DNA of 53,912 bases from Lactococcus cremoris subsp. cremoris NBRC 100676 (GTDB lineage: Bacteria > Bacillota > Bacilli > Lactobacillales > Streptococcaceae). The first letter of the stretch is position 1. Every line of letters starts with the position of its first letter. The translations under genes and the position numbers were made by a program. The stretch is taken from positions 1 to 53,912 of the forward strand of contig NZ_BCVK01000008.1 of assembly GCF_001591705.1 (NCBI RefSeq). Reading direction: 5' to 3'. This document shows positions 27,672 through 37,737 of the stretch, one piece after another. The notes below the pieces were generated by a model. It worked only from the letters and a program-made list of their open reading frames with translations. It searched no databases and was not told the origin of the DNA.

Positions 27672-28586
27672 TTATTCCTTTTTAGGAACGAGGGTTGTCA
27701 GGGCTTTTCGATAAACTTTAATATCTAATGGAAGCGGGTCACTTTTATCCCCATCAATTCTTGAATAAGGATTGTCTTTCTTTTTCTTTGAATGTGTGAG
27801 AATTTCTAAATGATCCGTGTCAAAATGAGTCATTTCCATAAAGTCTTCAAATTTACCTCTACGAAGTTTATTCAAATGAAAGAGGATATTGAACAAATTA
27901 ATCTCTTTCAGTGAATAAACGCGGATAAGTCCATCGTCCACTTTGGCTTTTGGTGCTAAAGCTTGCATTCCTCCTATCGTATCCGTCATTGTAATCAATA
28001 ATAGTTTTGTTCTTAAAGATTTCGTTTTTCCATTATACTTAACTTTGATGCGATACGTTTTATTATAGCGAATCACCTTGTAGGCGTCCTTAAGATAAGC
28101 TAAAGGACCAAATTTTTTCTTCTCAGAACCGCTCACATTTTGAGCAATATCTGCCAAAATTCCCATGGTCAGACTAGAAGTCATATAATCATTATTGACT
28201 TTAGCAATATCAAATTTTTGAATTTCTCCATGATTTAAATTATCAAGTGCTTCTTCTAAATCTTGTGGAATATGAAGTGATTTTGACAAATTATTGACCG
28301 TTCCATTTGGTACAATTCCTAAAATCGGTTTGGCTCCACCTTCAAACACACCGCCACAAATTTTATTGATTGTGCCATCACCTCCAAGAGCAATCACTAA
28401 ATCGGTTTGCTCCTGACTTACTTTTTTGGCCAAATGAATGGCGTCCTCAGGACTTTCTGGATTAATAAAATCAACTTGGGAGTCTGAGTTTTCTGGTCTC
28501 GCAAAAAAATCCTTAATCTTTTTTAAAACTTTGTCTTCATCATTATTTCCCGAATTTTCATTATAAAATACCTTTACTTTTTTCAT
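27672..28586 (-). CDS. Diacylglycerol kinase family lipid kinase
   Basis: This soluble ATP-dependent lipid kinase has 304 residues: the nucleotide-binding GGDGTINKICGGV, PNGTVNNLSKSL, and a C-terminal beta-rich lipid domain ending DPLPLDIKVYRKALTT. In Firmicutes DgkB-like enzymes recycle diacylglycerol released in lipoteichoic acid synthesis; that role here is inferred. AGGAGGTGAG precedes the ATG. Confidence 0.88.
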   Translation of the reverse strand: MKKVKVFYNENSGNNDEDKVLKKIKDFFARPENSDSQVDFINPESPEDAIHLAKKVSQEQTDLVIALGGDGTINKICGGVFEGGAKPILGIVPNGTVNNLSKSLHIPQDLEEALDNLNHGEIQKFDIAKVNNDYMTSSLTMGILADIAQNVSGSEKKKFGPLAYLKDAYKVIRYNKTYRIKVKYNGKTKSLRTKLLLITMTDTIGGMQALAPKAKVDDGLIRVYSLKEINLFNILFHLNKLRRGKFEDFMEMTHFDTDHLEILTHSKKKKDNPYSRIDGDKSDPLPLDIKVYRKALTTLVPKKE

Positions 28587-28678
28587 AGACTCACCTCCTT
28601 ATTTTATTGATACGGAATCTATATCTTACACTATAATTCTAACATAGTCTGAAGAATCTCTGATGAGACTTGTTTCTT

Positions 28679-28724
28679 TTTACTGACAAGCTCCCTAGAA
28701 AAATTTCTCAAAACTGTCAGTAAA
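28679..28724. repeat. TTACTGACA inverted-repeat element
   Basis: TTTACTGACA and TGTCAGTAAA bracket 26 bases downstream of the HD-domain gene, beside its terminator. There is no TAAA-loop hairpin inside. Confidence 0.6.
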
Positions 28725-28728
28725 TTAA

Positions 28729-28758
28729 AAAAGCCCATCAATTGATAGGCTTTTATTT
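28729..28758 (-). terminator. Terminator of the HD-domain gene
   Basis: AAAAGCC and GGCTTTT close a stem that also contains ATCA/TGAT, followed by T residues on the minus strand. Confidence 0.8.
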
Positions 28759-28765
28759 TCTTTTT

Positions 28766-29278
28766 TTAGTCAATACTGAAATAAGGTAAACGTTTAAAAT
28801 GCTTACGACGATTCCATTTGTATTTAAGGTTAACTGACCCTTCAAGGGTAGCTACATATTTATCAACAGCAGTAACAATCCAACTTTCTTTATAGCGTGG
28901 CGGATTGATTGTCGCACCGAACATATGTTTTATGATGATATCTTTCTCAAGGTCTGACAGAGTAGTCAGCTTGCGCGCATTACGGTAAGCAATATGCGGA
29001 TGCACATAGGCATGGCTTTTAGAAAATTTTGTATTGCGCCAATCATAATAGAAAAGGTCATGCAAAAGTCCAGCTCTAGCTGTTGCTTTGGCATTGAGGC
29101 CACGTTTTTTCGCAATGAGATAAGAGACATAACTTACCCGCAAGCAGTGTTGCAAGCGTGTTGAAGTATAGTGATGTGTAATCCCATCAAGCTTTTTTAG
29201 CTCATCCATTTCTAACAGATGACCGACATAACTCATATATTCTGCGTCGTTAAACCACGGCTTTTCATCTAAATTCAT
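28766..29278 (-). CDS. HD-domain phosphohydrolase-like protein
   Basis: This is a 170-residue HD-domain protein: HCLRVSYVSYL (first His), GLLHDLFYYD (HD pair) and a later HPHIAYRNA / HMFGATINPP region. HD proteins hydrolyse nucleotides or phosphoesters; the substrate is unknown. There is no ribosome site. A consensus promoter ends 6 bases before the ATG, so the message is probably leaderless. Confidence 0.85.
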   Translation of the reverse strand: MNLDEKPWFNDAEYMSYVGHLLEMDELKKLDGITHHYTSTRLQHCLRVSYVSYLIAKKRGLNAKATARAGLLHDLFYYDWRNTKFSKSHAYVHPHIAYRNARKLTTLSDLEKDIIIKHMFGATINPPRYKESWIVTAVDKYVATLEGSVNLKYKWNRRKHFKRLPYFSID

Positions 29279-29284
29279 GACTTG

Positions 29285-29312
29285 ATTATAACACGTTAAT
29301 TCTCTTTGTCAA
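29285..29312 (-). promoter_or_regulatory. Consensus promoter of the HD-domain gene, probably leaderless
   Basis: TTGACA (29307-29312), a 16-bp spacer and TATAAT (29285-29290), then 6 bases to the ATG at 29278. The rest of the gap up to the rpsT promoter is AT-rich and shows nothing else. Confidence 0.7.
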
Positions 29313-29484
29313 TACAATATCCTCTCTTTTTAGATTAAATTTTTCTTTTTAAATGCTTAGAAATTTATTTTTAATGCTTGTAAAATTTTGAAAATTCCCT
29401 TCTTTATCTTATTTCAGCTTTTATTTATTTATTATTTTCCAAAAGTATTTTTCGACTTTTTTCAAAAAAAATAAAGGTCAAGAG

Positions 29485-29607
29485 TTTACAAAAATTCAAA
29501 ATTCCTGTATAATTGATAGGTATTAGAAAAATCTTGGAGGGTGTAGTGTGCCCACCTGGGACATACATCAACCGCTTTTCTATGAAAAGTAATAAAAGGA
29601 GACTAAA
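29485..29607 (+). promoter_or_regulatory. rpsT promoter and structured leader
   Basis: TTTACA (29485-29490), a 17-bp spacer and TATAAT (29508-29513) give a strong promoter. The ~88-nt leader contains a hairpin GTGTGCCC-ACCT-GGG-a-CATAC (29546-29566, one bulged A) and CTTTTC/GAAAAG (29575-29590) before AAGGAG. It could serve S20 autoregulation, but I do not recognise a described motif. Confidence 0.7.
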
Positions 29608-29841
29608 ATGGCAAACATTAAATCTGCAATCAAACGTGCTGAATTGAATAAAATCGCGAACGAACGCAATGCACAACAAAAATCTGCAATGCGTACTCTT
29701 ATCAAAAAATTTGAAGCTGCACCTTCAGAAGAACTTTACAGAGCTGCTTCTTCAACAATTGATAAAGCTGCATCTAAAGGCCTTATCCACGCTAACAAAG
29801 CTTCACGCGATAAAGCACGTCTTGCTGCTAAACTTGGCTAA
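29608..29841 (+). CDS. rpsT: 30S ribosomal protein S20
   Basis: S20 is a basic, helical, 77-residue protein that binds 16S rRNA early in small-subunit assembly. The conserved start [21 protein letters not shown] and the alanine/lysine-rich end [14 protein letters not shown] are typical. It is a single gene with its own strong promoter, a structured leader and terminator hairpins downstream. Confidence 0.97.
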   Translation: MANIKSAIKRAELNKIANERNAQQKSAMRTLIKKFEAAPSEELYRAASSTIDKAASKGLIHANKASRDKARLAAKLG

Positions 29842-29843
29842 GA

Positions 29844-29876
29844 AAAAATTTCTGTCTCTTTGACAGATTTTTTTAT
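29844..29876 (+). terminator. rpsT terminator
   Basis: CTGTC/GACAG with flanking A- and T-rich arms and a final T-run, just past the rpsT stop. Confidence 0.75.
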
Positions 29877-29894
29877 ATCCAAAATTACTGACGA

Positions 29895-29936
29895 AGATAA
29901 AAAGACTGACAGAAATTTCTGTCAGTCTTTTTATCT
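29895..29936. terminator. 42-bp perfect palindrome, bidirectional terminator
   Basis: Two 21-base arms meet with no spacer; each contains GACTGACAG or its complement and an A- or T-rich end. The palindrome lies between convergent rpsT and recD2 and reaches into the recD2 stop codon (29935-29937). It can end transcription from both sides. Confidence 0.85.
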
Positions 29937-32436
29937 ATTTATTAAAAATCGCAAAATCTTGCTCAGTCAATCCAATTAAGGGATCAAAATTGCCAGATAA
30001 AATTAGCGCTTCTGTTAGAATTCCATTCCCCAAACTTTCAGTTTCTTCATAAAATAATGAAATTTCCTCAACTTTTGGTGCTGTTTTTTTTCTGACAGAA
30101 AAGTTTTCTAAGTTTAAGTCTGCTACTGATCCAAAATTTTTCTCTTTGTTAGATATTTCCTTCTTGTCAGTAACTTTTTTAGTTAAGGAATCTACTGACA
30201 GATTTTCAGCTGCAGGCTTATCATCCTTAAAACGCTCAACAAGAAAAGTTTTTCGATTAGCTCCTTCACGCGCCACAGCCTGAGCAAAGGCACGCTCTTC
30301 ACCCAATAAAATTAAGCTTTGCTTTGCCCTCGTGATTGCTGTATAGAGTAAATTTCGCTCTAACATCCGTGAATAAGAAGAGACCATCGGGACGATGACC
30401 GTTGAAAATTCCGAACCTTGGGATTTATGGATAGACATGGCATAAGCAAGCGTAATTTTATACCATTCAGATCTGGGATAGGTCAATTCTTGACCATCAA
30501 AATCCATCACAATCTCATCTTGTTTACTGTCAGTATATTTTGCTGCAATCAATTCAACAATTTGTCCTAAATCTCCATTGAATACATTGGCCTCAGCGTC
30601 ATTGACTAAATGTAATACTTTATCTCCTTCACGAAATTTTATATCACCCAAAACAAATTCAAGCCGGTCATTAAGCGGATTAAAGAGATTTTGCAAGAGA
30701 ATATTCATTGCATTAATCCCAGCGGCCCCTTTATACATGGGCGCTAAAATTTGTAATTCAAAAGGATTATTTCCTCTTTTTTGCCAAGCACTAGCAATTT
30801 GCTCCACCGTTTGTGGTACAAAATTAGCACTCACTTCAAAATAAGAACGGTCAGTTTTTTTCACCGTAAAATCTGCAGGTAATTGTCCATCTTTGATATG
30901 ATGAGCCAAATCGGTAATCGTTGAATCATCTCCCTGACGAAAAATCTTATCCAATTTTACTGACGGAATTTCTGGAATTTTTAATAAATCTGCAAAAATT
31001 TGTCCAGGGCCCACAGAAGGAAGTTGGTCAGCATCGCCAACGAGAAGGACTTTCATTGAACCAGGAATGGCTTGAAAAAGTTTGTTGGCTAGCCAAGTAT
31101 CAACCATTGAAAATTCATCGACAATCAAAAGTGAACCTGACAACTCATTACCAAGCGCATCTTCTGCCTCATCTTGCCCTAAGCCTAAGTGCCGATGAAT
31201 TGTTGCTGCTGGAAGTCCAGTCAACTCATTCATCCGTCTTGAAGCGCGACCAGTCGGTGCCGCCAATAAAATAGGAAAAACGTCATCATTATAATGGTCA
31301 GGGTCTAAATCTAACTGATAAAGACGGGCATAAGTTTCAATGAAACCATTAATAATCGTTGTTTTCCCCGTTCCTGGTCCCCCAGTCAAAATGAAAAATT
31401 GCTGATTCATCGCTCCAATGATGGCCTGTTTCTGAAGTTCATCATAAGTAATCTCTAAATCTTTTTCTACCTCTTCCAAAACTGTCAGTAACTTTTCGTC
31501 AGCAAAATCTTTTCCCAAACGATTAGTTAAGGCTGTCAGTGATTTTCGGATACCGTCTTCAGCAAAAAACAAGGAATTTTCAAATATTTTCGTTCCTTCT
31601 TGCTGTACTTTTCCATCAACAATTAAACCATTTATTTCCGCAGCAACTTCAGCTGGATTGACCTCAATATTTCTGGCTTCTTCAAGTAAATCAATCGTCA
31701 ATTCCAGCAAGTTTTTAGCTTCAATATAAGTGTCACCCGTTGCTTGCGAATGCGTATTGACCTCATGCATCAAAGCCGCTCGAAAACGATTTGGACTATC
31801 CGCTTCAATCCCTAGTTCACTCGCAATTTTATCGGCAGTTTTAAAGCCCACCCCTTTAACTTCTTCCACAAGTTGATAAGGATTTTCCTCAATTTTTTCA
31901 ATCGTTTCCTCTTTGTACAACTCATAAATTTGAAAAGTGAGTTTACTTGGCAAGCCATACTCCGCAAGCTTGGTCAGCACTTTTTCCATACCATGATTTT
32001 CACGCAAACGTTTGATAAATGAATTTTTTCTGGCTAGAGTTAATAAACCATCCAATTTCTCAGGCGCTTCTAAAATAGAATCTACCGTATTTTCAGGAAA
32101 AGTTTCAACAATTTTCTCTGCCGTTTTTTTACCAATCCCTGGAAATTTATCTGATGAAAAATACTTGACCAAACCAGCACCAGACGTTGGTACAGCCTTT
32201 TCATATTGACTGACTTGCAATTGTTCCCCATACTTTGGATGCTGGGTTAATTGCCCATAAAAAGTATAAGAATCCCCTTCGACCACATCGCCAATTGTCC
32301 CATTGACCACAATTTCAAAATCATCATATTCAGCATTTGTTTCATCAATCTCAATTAATAAAACTTTATAAAAATTGCTTGGATTAGAGAAAAAAATAGC
32401 TTCAATTGAGCCTGTAACATAAGTTTTATCCGTCAT
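29935..32436 (-). CDS. recD2: ATP-dependent DNA helicase RecD2
   Basis: This is a superfamily 1B 5'-3' helicase of the RecD2 type, which acts in repair and replication-fork maintenance outside RecBCD. The N-terminal OB-like and helix-hairpin-helix regions (FPGIGKKTAEKIVETF, GVGFKTADKIASELG) precede Walker A GGPGTGKTTI, motif II VDEFSMVD and motif VI SIHKSQGSEFSTVI / YTAITRAKQSLIL. It has 833 residues with a charged, poorly conserved C-terminal tail of about 90 residues. The start overlaps the phosphatase stop by 4 bases. The gene holds several ACTGAC/GTCAGT motifs, clustered in the tail region. Confidence 0.95.
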   Translation of the reverse strand: MTDKTYVTGSIEAIFFSNPSNFYKVLLIEIDETNAEYDDFEIVVNGTIGDVVEGDSYTFYGQLTQHPKYGEQLQVSQYEKAVPTSGAGLVKYFSSDKFPGIGKKTAEKIVETFPENTVDSILEAPEKLDGLLTLARKNSFIKRLRENHGMEKVLTKLAEYGLPSKLTFQIYELYKEETIEKIEENPYQLVEEVKGVGFKTADKIASELGIEADSPNRFRAALMHEVNTHSQATGDTYIEAKNLLELTIDLLEEARNIEVNPAEVAAEINGLIVDGKVQQEGTKIFENSLFFAEDGIRKSLTALTNRLGKDFADEKLLTVLEEVEKDLEITYDELQKQAIIGAMNQQFFILTGGPGTGKTTIINGFIETYARLYQLDLDPDHYNDDVFPILLAAPTGRASRRMNELTGLPAATIHRHLGLGQDEAEDALGNELSGSLLIVDEFSMVDTWLANKLFQAIPGSMKVLLVGDADQLPSVGPGQIFADLLKIPEIPSVKLDKIFRQGDDSTITDLAHHIKDGQLPADFTVKKTDRSYFEVSANFVPQTVEQIASAWQKRGNNPFELQILAPMYKGAAGINAMNILLQNLFNPLNDRLEFVLGDIKFREGDKVLHLVNDAEANVFNGDLGQIVELIAAKYTDSKQDEIVMDFDGQELTYPRSEWYKITLAYAMSIHKSQGSEFSTVIVPMVSSYSRMLERNLLYTAITRAKQSLILLGEERAFAQAVAREGANRKTFLVERFKDDKPAAENLSVDSLTKKVTDKKEISNKEKNFGSVADLNLENFSVRKKTAPKVEEISLFYEETESLGNGILTEALILSGNFDPLIGLTEQDFAIFNK

Positions 32437-33026
32437 AGCTGTTTATCCCAAATTTTCAAATCAAAATGACTACCATTTGATTCCAAAACTGTAACTGTAT
32501 TATTCGCTAGACCGCCAACAGAACGTAATTCAGCGATTGGGAATCCAGCCAAATGTCGCATTCCAGCCGTCCCAGAAGCTCCGTGACCAACTAAAAGTAC
32601 ATTGTCCATTTTAGAATTCAATAAGTCCTCAGCCAAAGAATCAAAGCGTGCCAAAACTGAAGTAACTGATTCAGCCCCAAAAGCACTTCCATCAAATTGA
32701 TCTAATTCAAAGCGAGAATCATGCATTTCCTTAGGGTACTTAGCGATTGCATCACGAATGAACCAACCCTCTAATTCACCAAAATTCCATTCTGATAATC
32801 TCTTGTCAGTACTTACAGACTGATTGGTCAGTAAATCTGCCGTTGTCAAAGCTCTTTTTTGAGGGCTTGATAAAACCTTGTCAAATTCAATCGGTTCTAA
32901 AAACTTATGAACACGTTTAATTGCCTCATAAGATTCTGGCAATAAAGGTGAGTCTCCCTTTTGTCCCTGCAAACGCCATGCCAAATTCCACTCCGTTTTA
33001 CCATGTCGTACAAAATAAATTCTCAC
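32433..33026 (-). CDS. Histidine phosphatase (phosphoglycerate mutase-like) family protein
   Basis: A 197-residue cytoplasmic phosphatase with RHGKTEWN at the N-terminus, SSPQKRALTTADLL, and LVGHGASG at the C-terminus supplying the second catalytic His. The substrate is unknown. It sits between pheA (2-base gap) and recD2 (4-base overlap) and so is part of the aro-pheA transcript. Unlike the relative at 1386-1967 it is intact. Confidence 0.9.
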   Translation of the reverse strand: MRIYFVRHGKTEWNLAWRLQGQKGDSPLLPESYEAIKRVHKFLEPIEFDKVLSSPQKRALTTADLLTNQSVSTDKRLSEWNFGELEGWFIRDAIAKYPKEMHDSRFELDQFDGSAFGAESVTSVLARFDSLAEDLLNSKMDNVLLVGHGASGTAGMRHLAGFPIAELRSVGGLANNTVTVLESNGSHFDLKIWDKQL

Positions 33027-33028
33027 CT

Positions 33029-33868
33029 TTACACCTCACCTAATGAATATACTGAATAATTTCCTAACAATCGAACATTTACTCCCAAACCTGCCAATTC
33101 TTCAAGAGCATAAGGAATCTTTAAACTGTTCGTTGCATTATTTTCTAAATCAATAATAAAAAAGTACTGTCCCAAACGTGTCCTTAAAGGACGTGACTCA
33201 ATTTTAGTCATGTCAATATCACGCCAAGCAAAAACAGAAATTGCTTTGTGCAATGCTCCTGGCAAATTGTCAGGTAGCGTCAAAGCCAAAGTCACCTTAT
33301 CCTTTGTTTGATTTAAATCAAAGGATTGCTTTTCTTTTCCTAGTAACCAGAATCGAGTCGAATTCCCCGCCAAATCTTGAATATTTTCAGCAATAAATTC
33401 CAAATCATACATTTTAGCTGCAAAAGAATTTGCCACCGCTGCTGCGGGCAAGTTCGGATTATTTTTCACAAACTCAGCCGCTGCCGAAGTGGACTCAGTA
33501 ATTTCCACCTGCGCCTGAGGATAAAATTTTCTCAAATAAACTCTCGTTTGAGCCAAAGCTTGAGGATGAGAGTAAATATGCTCAATTTTTTGTTCTTTAG
33601 AAACTGCCAATAAATTTTGAGAAATTGGAAGAACAAACTCGGCCACAACCTTGGCATTTGAATCATGAAAAATTTTATCAATGCTCATATTGACCGTTCC
33701 TTCAGTTGAATTTTCAATAGGAACTAGTGCAAAATCACATTCGCCTTCATTATAAGCTTCAATGACATCCAAAATAGTTGCATAAGAGTACAACTCCTCA
33801 GATTTAAAAGCTGCTTCGGCTACGACTGAGCAAAAAGAACCTCGTGGACCTAAATATGCAAATTTCAT
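33029..33868 (-). CDS. pheA: Prephenate dehydratase
   Basis: It converts prephenate to phenylpyruvate, the committed step to phenylalanine. The catalytic domain shows YLGPRGSFCSVVAEAAF, PIENSTEGTVNMSID and NSTRFWLLG (the TRF motif). A C-terminal ACT domain (from about 190) with ESRPLRTRLGQYFFIID binds phenylalanine for feedback control. It is monofunctional, 279 residues, with no chorismate mutase domain. It follows aroK by 1 base. Confidence 0.96.
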   Translation of the reverse strand: MKFAYLGPRGSFCSVVAEAAFKSEELYSYATILDVIEAYNEGECDFALVPIENSTEGTVNMSIDKIFHDSNAKVVAEFVLPISQNLLAVSKEQKIEHIYSHPQALAQTRVYLRKFYPQAQVEITESTSAAAEFVKNNPNLPAAAVANSFAAKMYDLEFIAENIQDLAGNSTRFWLLGKEKQSFDLNQTKDKVTLALTLPDNLPGALHKAISVFAWRDIDMTKIESRPLRTRLGQYFFIIDLENNATNSLKIPYALEELAGLGVNVRLLGNYSVYSLGEV

Positions 33869-33869
33869 C

Positions 33870-34358
33870 CTACTCTATTTCCCACTTTTCTCTAATCAGC
33901 TCTGCAATCTGCTCTGGACTTTTATCGGTCACATCAATTGTTAAATCCGCAACCAATGAATAGTCTTTCATTCTTTTTTCAAATAAAAGTTGAGCAGCTT
34001 CTTTGTCTTGAGCTAAAGGTCGAACATTCTGCCAATCCATGGAAATTCTCTTCCATAAAGTATCAAAATCAGCAGTCAAAAATACAACTCGTGATGCTCT
34101 ATCAAGAACATTTAAATTCTTTGGATTTTCTATGATTCCTCCACCAGTTGCGATAATAATATCTTTTTGAACAGCAAGCTCAAAAACCTCATTTTCAATT
34201 TTACGAAAATCAGCTTCTCCAAATAATTCAAAAAAAGTGGCAATTGGCATTTCAATCTCTTCTTCAATCAACTTATCTAAATCAGTAAATTCTTCTGCTA
34301 AAAGTTTTGCCACCGTTGATTTTCCGGCACCCATAAATCCAATTAAAATGATACTCAT
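33870..34358 (-). CDS. aroK: Shikimate kinase
   Basis: It phosphorylates shikimate with ATP. Walker A is GFMGAGKST, shikimate-binding residues lie in FTDLDKLIEE and FRKIE, GGGIIE follows, and the lid has DWQNVRPLA. At 162 residues it is slightly shorter than many. It is tightly packed between aroA (23 bases upstream) and pheA. Confidence 0.95.
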   Translation of the reverse strand: MSIILIGFMGAGKSTVAKLLAEEFTDLDKLIEEEIEMPIATFFELFGEADFRKIENEVFELAVQKDIIIATGGGIIENPKNLNVLDRASRVVFLTADFDTLWKRISMDWQNVRPLAQDKEAAQLLFEKRMKDYSLVADLTIDVTDKSPEQIAELIREKWEIE

Positions 34359-34381
34359 TTTTTACTTCCTATCATTTAATT

Positions 34382-35683
<1,302 letters not shown>

Positions 35684-35703
35684 CTAAACATTTTTTAGTA
35701 TTT

Positions 35704-35733
35704 ATTATAGCATAAAAGGGCGCTCAAGGCCCT
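35704..35733 (-). promoter_or_regulatory. Hairpin and extended -10 promoter between tyrA and aroA
   Basis: On the minus strand AGGGC/GCCCT (35729-35733/35717-35721) plus TTTT looks like a weak terminator. It is followed at once by TGC-TATAAT (35704-35709), an extended -10 with no clear -35. Confidence 0.5.
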
Positions 35734-35794
35734 CTTATTTTTATCATTTCTTCCTAAGATTTTAAGACTAAGAATGTCAGATCTTTAACCTTTA

Positions 35795-36859
35795 TCAAAC
35801 AACTGTAAAATCAGTTGCTTTTTCAATAATTTCACACGCCTCTTGCAAATCTTCTGCTCGTTTAAAAGAGATTTGCAGTTGACCATGAATATCTTCACGA
35901 TTTTCTTCATTAATTTTGATATTTGTAATCGAAAAATCCTGTAAGAGTGCTAAAACTCGTAAAACAACTCCTTTTTCATCGGGAACCGAGATGAATAAAT
36001 CATAAAAGTTTGGCAGTGCCCCTTTATGAATTTCCATGGCTTGTCGAATCTTTTTACCTTCTTCAAAAAAGTGTTCAATAGCTTGGGAATCTCTATTAGC
36101 AATTTTTTGAGCTATTCCATCTAATTGTTTTTTGAAATTTTCTATTCTGTCAATCGTAATTTCTGGATTTGATAATAAAACACTAGTCCACATTAAGCTG
36201 TCAGCCTCAGCGATTCTCGTTAAATCACGAAAACCTCCAGCAGCTAAATGTTTGACTAAAGGATGCTCTTTAGCATAATCGTCTGATTGCCAGACCAGAG
36301 TTGAAGCCAAAATATGTGGAAAATGAGACACTTGCCCCGTTACTTTATCATGTTCCTTGGCATCTAAAATAATAAATTTAGCATGAAGTCCCTTAAGTAA
36401 TTCTCTTAATTCTTGACTTTCTTCTGTCAAAACATAATAAGCATTTTCAAATAAATTAATATCTGCTGCCATTACTCCTGATTTATGAGAGCCAACCATC
36501 GGATGTCCTCCGATAAATTTTACTTTTGTCCCAGAAAAAAGTTGATTAGCTAGCTTGACAATCTCACTCTTAGTTGAACCAGCATCAGTAATCAAAAGTC
36601 CATCTTTTAAATCAAACGTTGCAATTTGCTTTAAAAGCTCCAGAGTCGCTGAAATTGGTACAGCTAAAATAATAATATCTGCTTCTTGGGCTCCTTTAAC
36701 TAATTCGACCTTAGAATCAATAATTCCACGTTTTTGAGCAATATTTTCAACTTCTTCACGGTCCGAACCAAGAATTTCAAACTCAGGATGAGCTTTTTTT
36801 ATGCCTAGGGCTATAGAACTTCCAATCAGTCCGAGACCTATAATTAATATCTTTTTCAT
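35795..36859 (-). CDS. tyrA: Prephenate dehydrogenase
   Basis: It oxidises prephenate to 4-hydroxyphenylpyruvate for tyrosine. The Rossmann motif [13 protein letters not shown] is N-terminal, the catalytic region includes [13 protein letters not shown] and [17 protein letters not shown], and a C-terminal ACT domain ([19 protein letters not shown]) probably senses tyrosine. It has 354 residues. It starts 3 bases after the broken histidine kinase gene, so it may be transcribed as part of the regulator operon. The nearest ribosome site, AAAGAG, is weak. Confidence 0.95.
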   Translation of the reverse strand: MKKILIIGLGLIGSSIALGIKKAHPEFEILGSDREEVENIAQKRGIIDSKVELVKGAQEADIIILAVPISATLELLKQIATFDLKDGLLITDAGSTKSEIVKLANQLFSGTKVKFIGGHPMVGSHKSGVMAADINLFENAYYVLTEESQELRELLKGLHAKFIILDAKEHDKVTGQVSHFPHILASTLVWQSDDYAKEHPLVKHLAAGGFRDLTRIAEADSLMWTSVLLSNPEITIDRIENFKKQLDGIAQKIANRDSQAIEHFFEEGKKIRQAMEIHKGALPNFYDLFISVPDEKGVVLRVLALLQDFSITNIKINEENREDIHGQLQISFKRAEDLQEACEIIEKATDFTVV

Positions 36860-36862
36860 TCT

Positions 36863-37737
36863 TTACTCTTTCTTAATCATCACACAAGTTCCCTCACCAA
36901 TTTCAGAACTTATTGCGATTTGAAATTCTAGTTTATCCAAAATAAGTTTTGCTAGATAGAGTCCAAGACCTGTTGATTTTTGCTGAATCCGACCATTATA
37001 ACCTGTAAATCCATGTTCAAAAAGACGTGGAACATCTTCTTTTAAGATTCCAATCCCTGTATCCTGAATTCTGATTTCACCTGGTTTGATTTGAATTAAA
37101 ATTCCACCTTCTTTAGTGTATTTTACAGCATTATTAAGCAGTTGTTCTATAGCTAAACTTAACCAGCATTGATCGCTATTTACCAACCATTCCCCTTCGA
37201 TTTGAATGGAAAGATTTTTTTGGATAAAGAAGCTACTATATTTTTTTACTAATTCTTTTGCCAGTGAGGACATGCTCACCTTTTCAAATCTAAAATCGGT
37301 AGCCAAATTATTAATTCTTTGATACTCAAGAAGAATCTTTAGATAGTTTTCTAAAGAAAAAACCTGATTTTTCAATTATTTAGGATCAATTTGTGTTTGT
37401 GTCATTAAATCAATGGCGGCCAAAGGAACTTTCATCTGATGCGACCAGACTCTAATAATATCTTCCATCTCCCGTTCGGCAAGATTTTGTTGGTCCAATT
37501 TTTTTGTAGAGCCTGATTATCTTTCATCACTCGCTCTACCGCTTCTCGCATTGCTTTCCAGCGGAAATATGAAGAAATTAAATAAATTACAAAAATAATT
37601 AAGGCAAATAAAGTACTATTAAAAAAAGCCATCATTGGTAAATGCCAAAGCCAAAAAGTCACAATATATATGGCTGACATAAGTAAAAAAACACCGATTT
37701 GTGGGATTTTAGACTTAAAATATTTATACCAAAGCAT
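36863..37737 (-). pseudogene. Intramembrane-sensing sensor histidine kinase, broken twice
   Basis: Two N-terminal membrane spans with a very short loop (IPQIGVFLLMSAIYIVTFW, LPMMAFFNSTLFALIIFV) are typical of BceS-like kinases. The H-box WSHQMKVPLAAID, the N-box EQLLNNAVKY and TGIGI/STGLGLYL follow in other frames. One A appears lost in a seven-A tract (37499-37505), and an in-frame TAA at 37376-37378 follows DPK. Two independent lesions make it a true pseudogene. The ATG at 37737 overlaps the response regulator stop. It resembles lactococcal KinG, inferred from context. Confidence 0.9.

Noticed and set aside
30921-31274. 117-codon plus-strand open frame opposite recD2
   Set aside because: It lies wholly within the helicase core on the other strand, with no ribosome site or recognisable domain; a shadow of the real gene.
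37490-37515. Programmed -1 frameshift in the histidine kinase (A-AAA-AAT)
   Set aside because: A second, independent in-frame TAA follows downstream, so slippage could not restore the protein.
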